DNA of 64,000 nt. It comes from Phoronis australis (taxonomy: Eukaryota > Phoronida > Phoronidae). The stretch itself is not shown here. The DNA lies in NCBI GenBank assembly GCA_002633005.1, contig NMRA01000304.1, positions 151,200-215,199 of the forward strand. Reading direction: 5' to 3'. The text below holds more notes on this DNA, generated by a model. It was given only the letters and a program-made list of their open reading frames with translations, did not search any database and was not told where the DNA came from. Position 1 is the stretch's first letter.

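Overview
The window is animal genomic DNA: AT-rich, dense in introns with GT..AG borders, and without compact ORFs. Almost everything recognisable belongs to one plus-strand gene, a dystrophin/utrophin co-orthologue. I placed 40 coding exons between 3952 and the right edge. They are joined by consistent splice phases and give about 6.64 kb of coding sequence (about 2214 codons). The 5' exons (start codon, first part of CH1) lie left of the window. The 3' part (remaining spectrin repeats, WW, EF-hand, ZZ and coiled coil) lies right of it. Compared with human dystrophin from memory, the window corresponds to human exons 4 to 47: second half of CH1, CH2, a very short hinge 1, spectrin repeats R1-R3, a hinge 2 equivalent, R4-R15, an enlarged R15-R16 linker, and R16 to early R18.

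Layout: 1-3951 upstream intron (with a single-N scaffold join at 2224); 3952-17316 actin-binding domain exons, including the 8.1 kb intron 4033-12180; 18019-22003 R1-R3; 22229-22501 hinge 2 and start of R4; 23212-47427 R4 to R15, many exons with short introns plus one 5.0 kb intron; 53173-53694 one large exon for the end of R15, the linker and R16; 56214-64000 R16-R18.

The most unusual structure is in the introns. At seven places a minisatellite overlaps or abuts an exon-intron border. In five introns (14674-14870, 18644-18925, 20783-21306, 36867-37035, 59003-60720) the 3' end of the upstream exon plus its 5' splice site is repeated in decaying tandem copies. At 28580-28760 the 3' splice site plus the start of the next exon is repeated with an exact 61-bp period. 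At 33368-33765 repeats run up to the acceptor. From memory, such boundary-spanning minisatellites ('mirages') have been described in amphioxus. Together with the chordate-like exon structure this makes a cephalochordate the best guess for the organism, though other invertebrate deuterostomes are not excluded.

Other content: three copies of a Tc1/mariner-like TIR element (two carrying tRNA-like SINE sequence), three foldback or inverted-repeat elements, an insertion with a 6-bp target duplication inside one boundary-minisatellite copy, several tandem repeats, and two probable assembly joins. One of those joins (N at 35175) falsely duplicates a whole exon. I see no convincing second gene, tRNA gene or other RNA gene.
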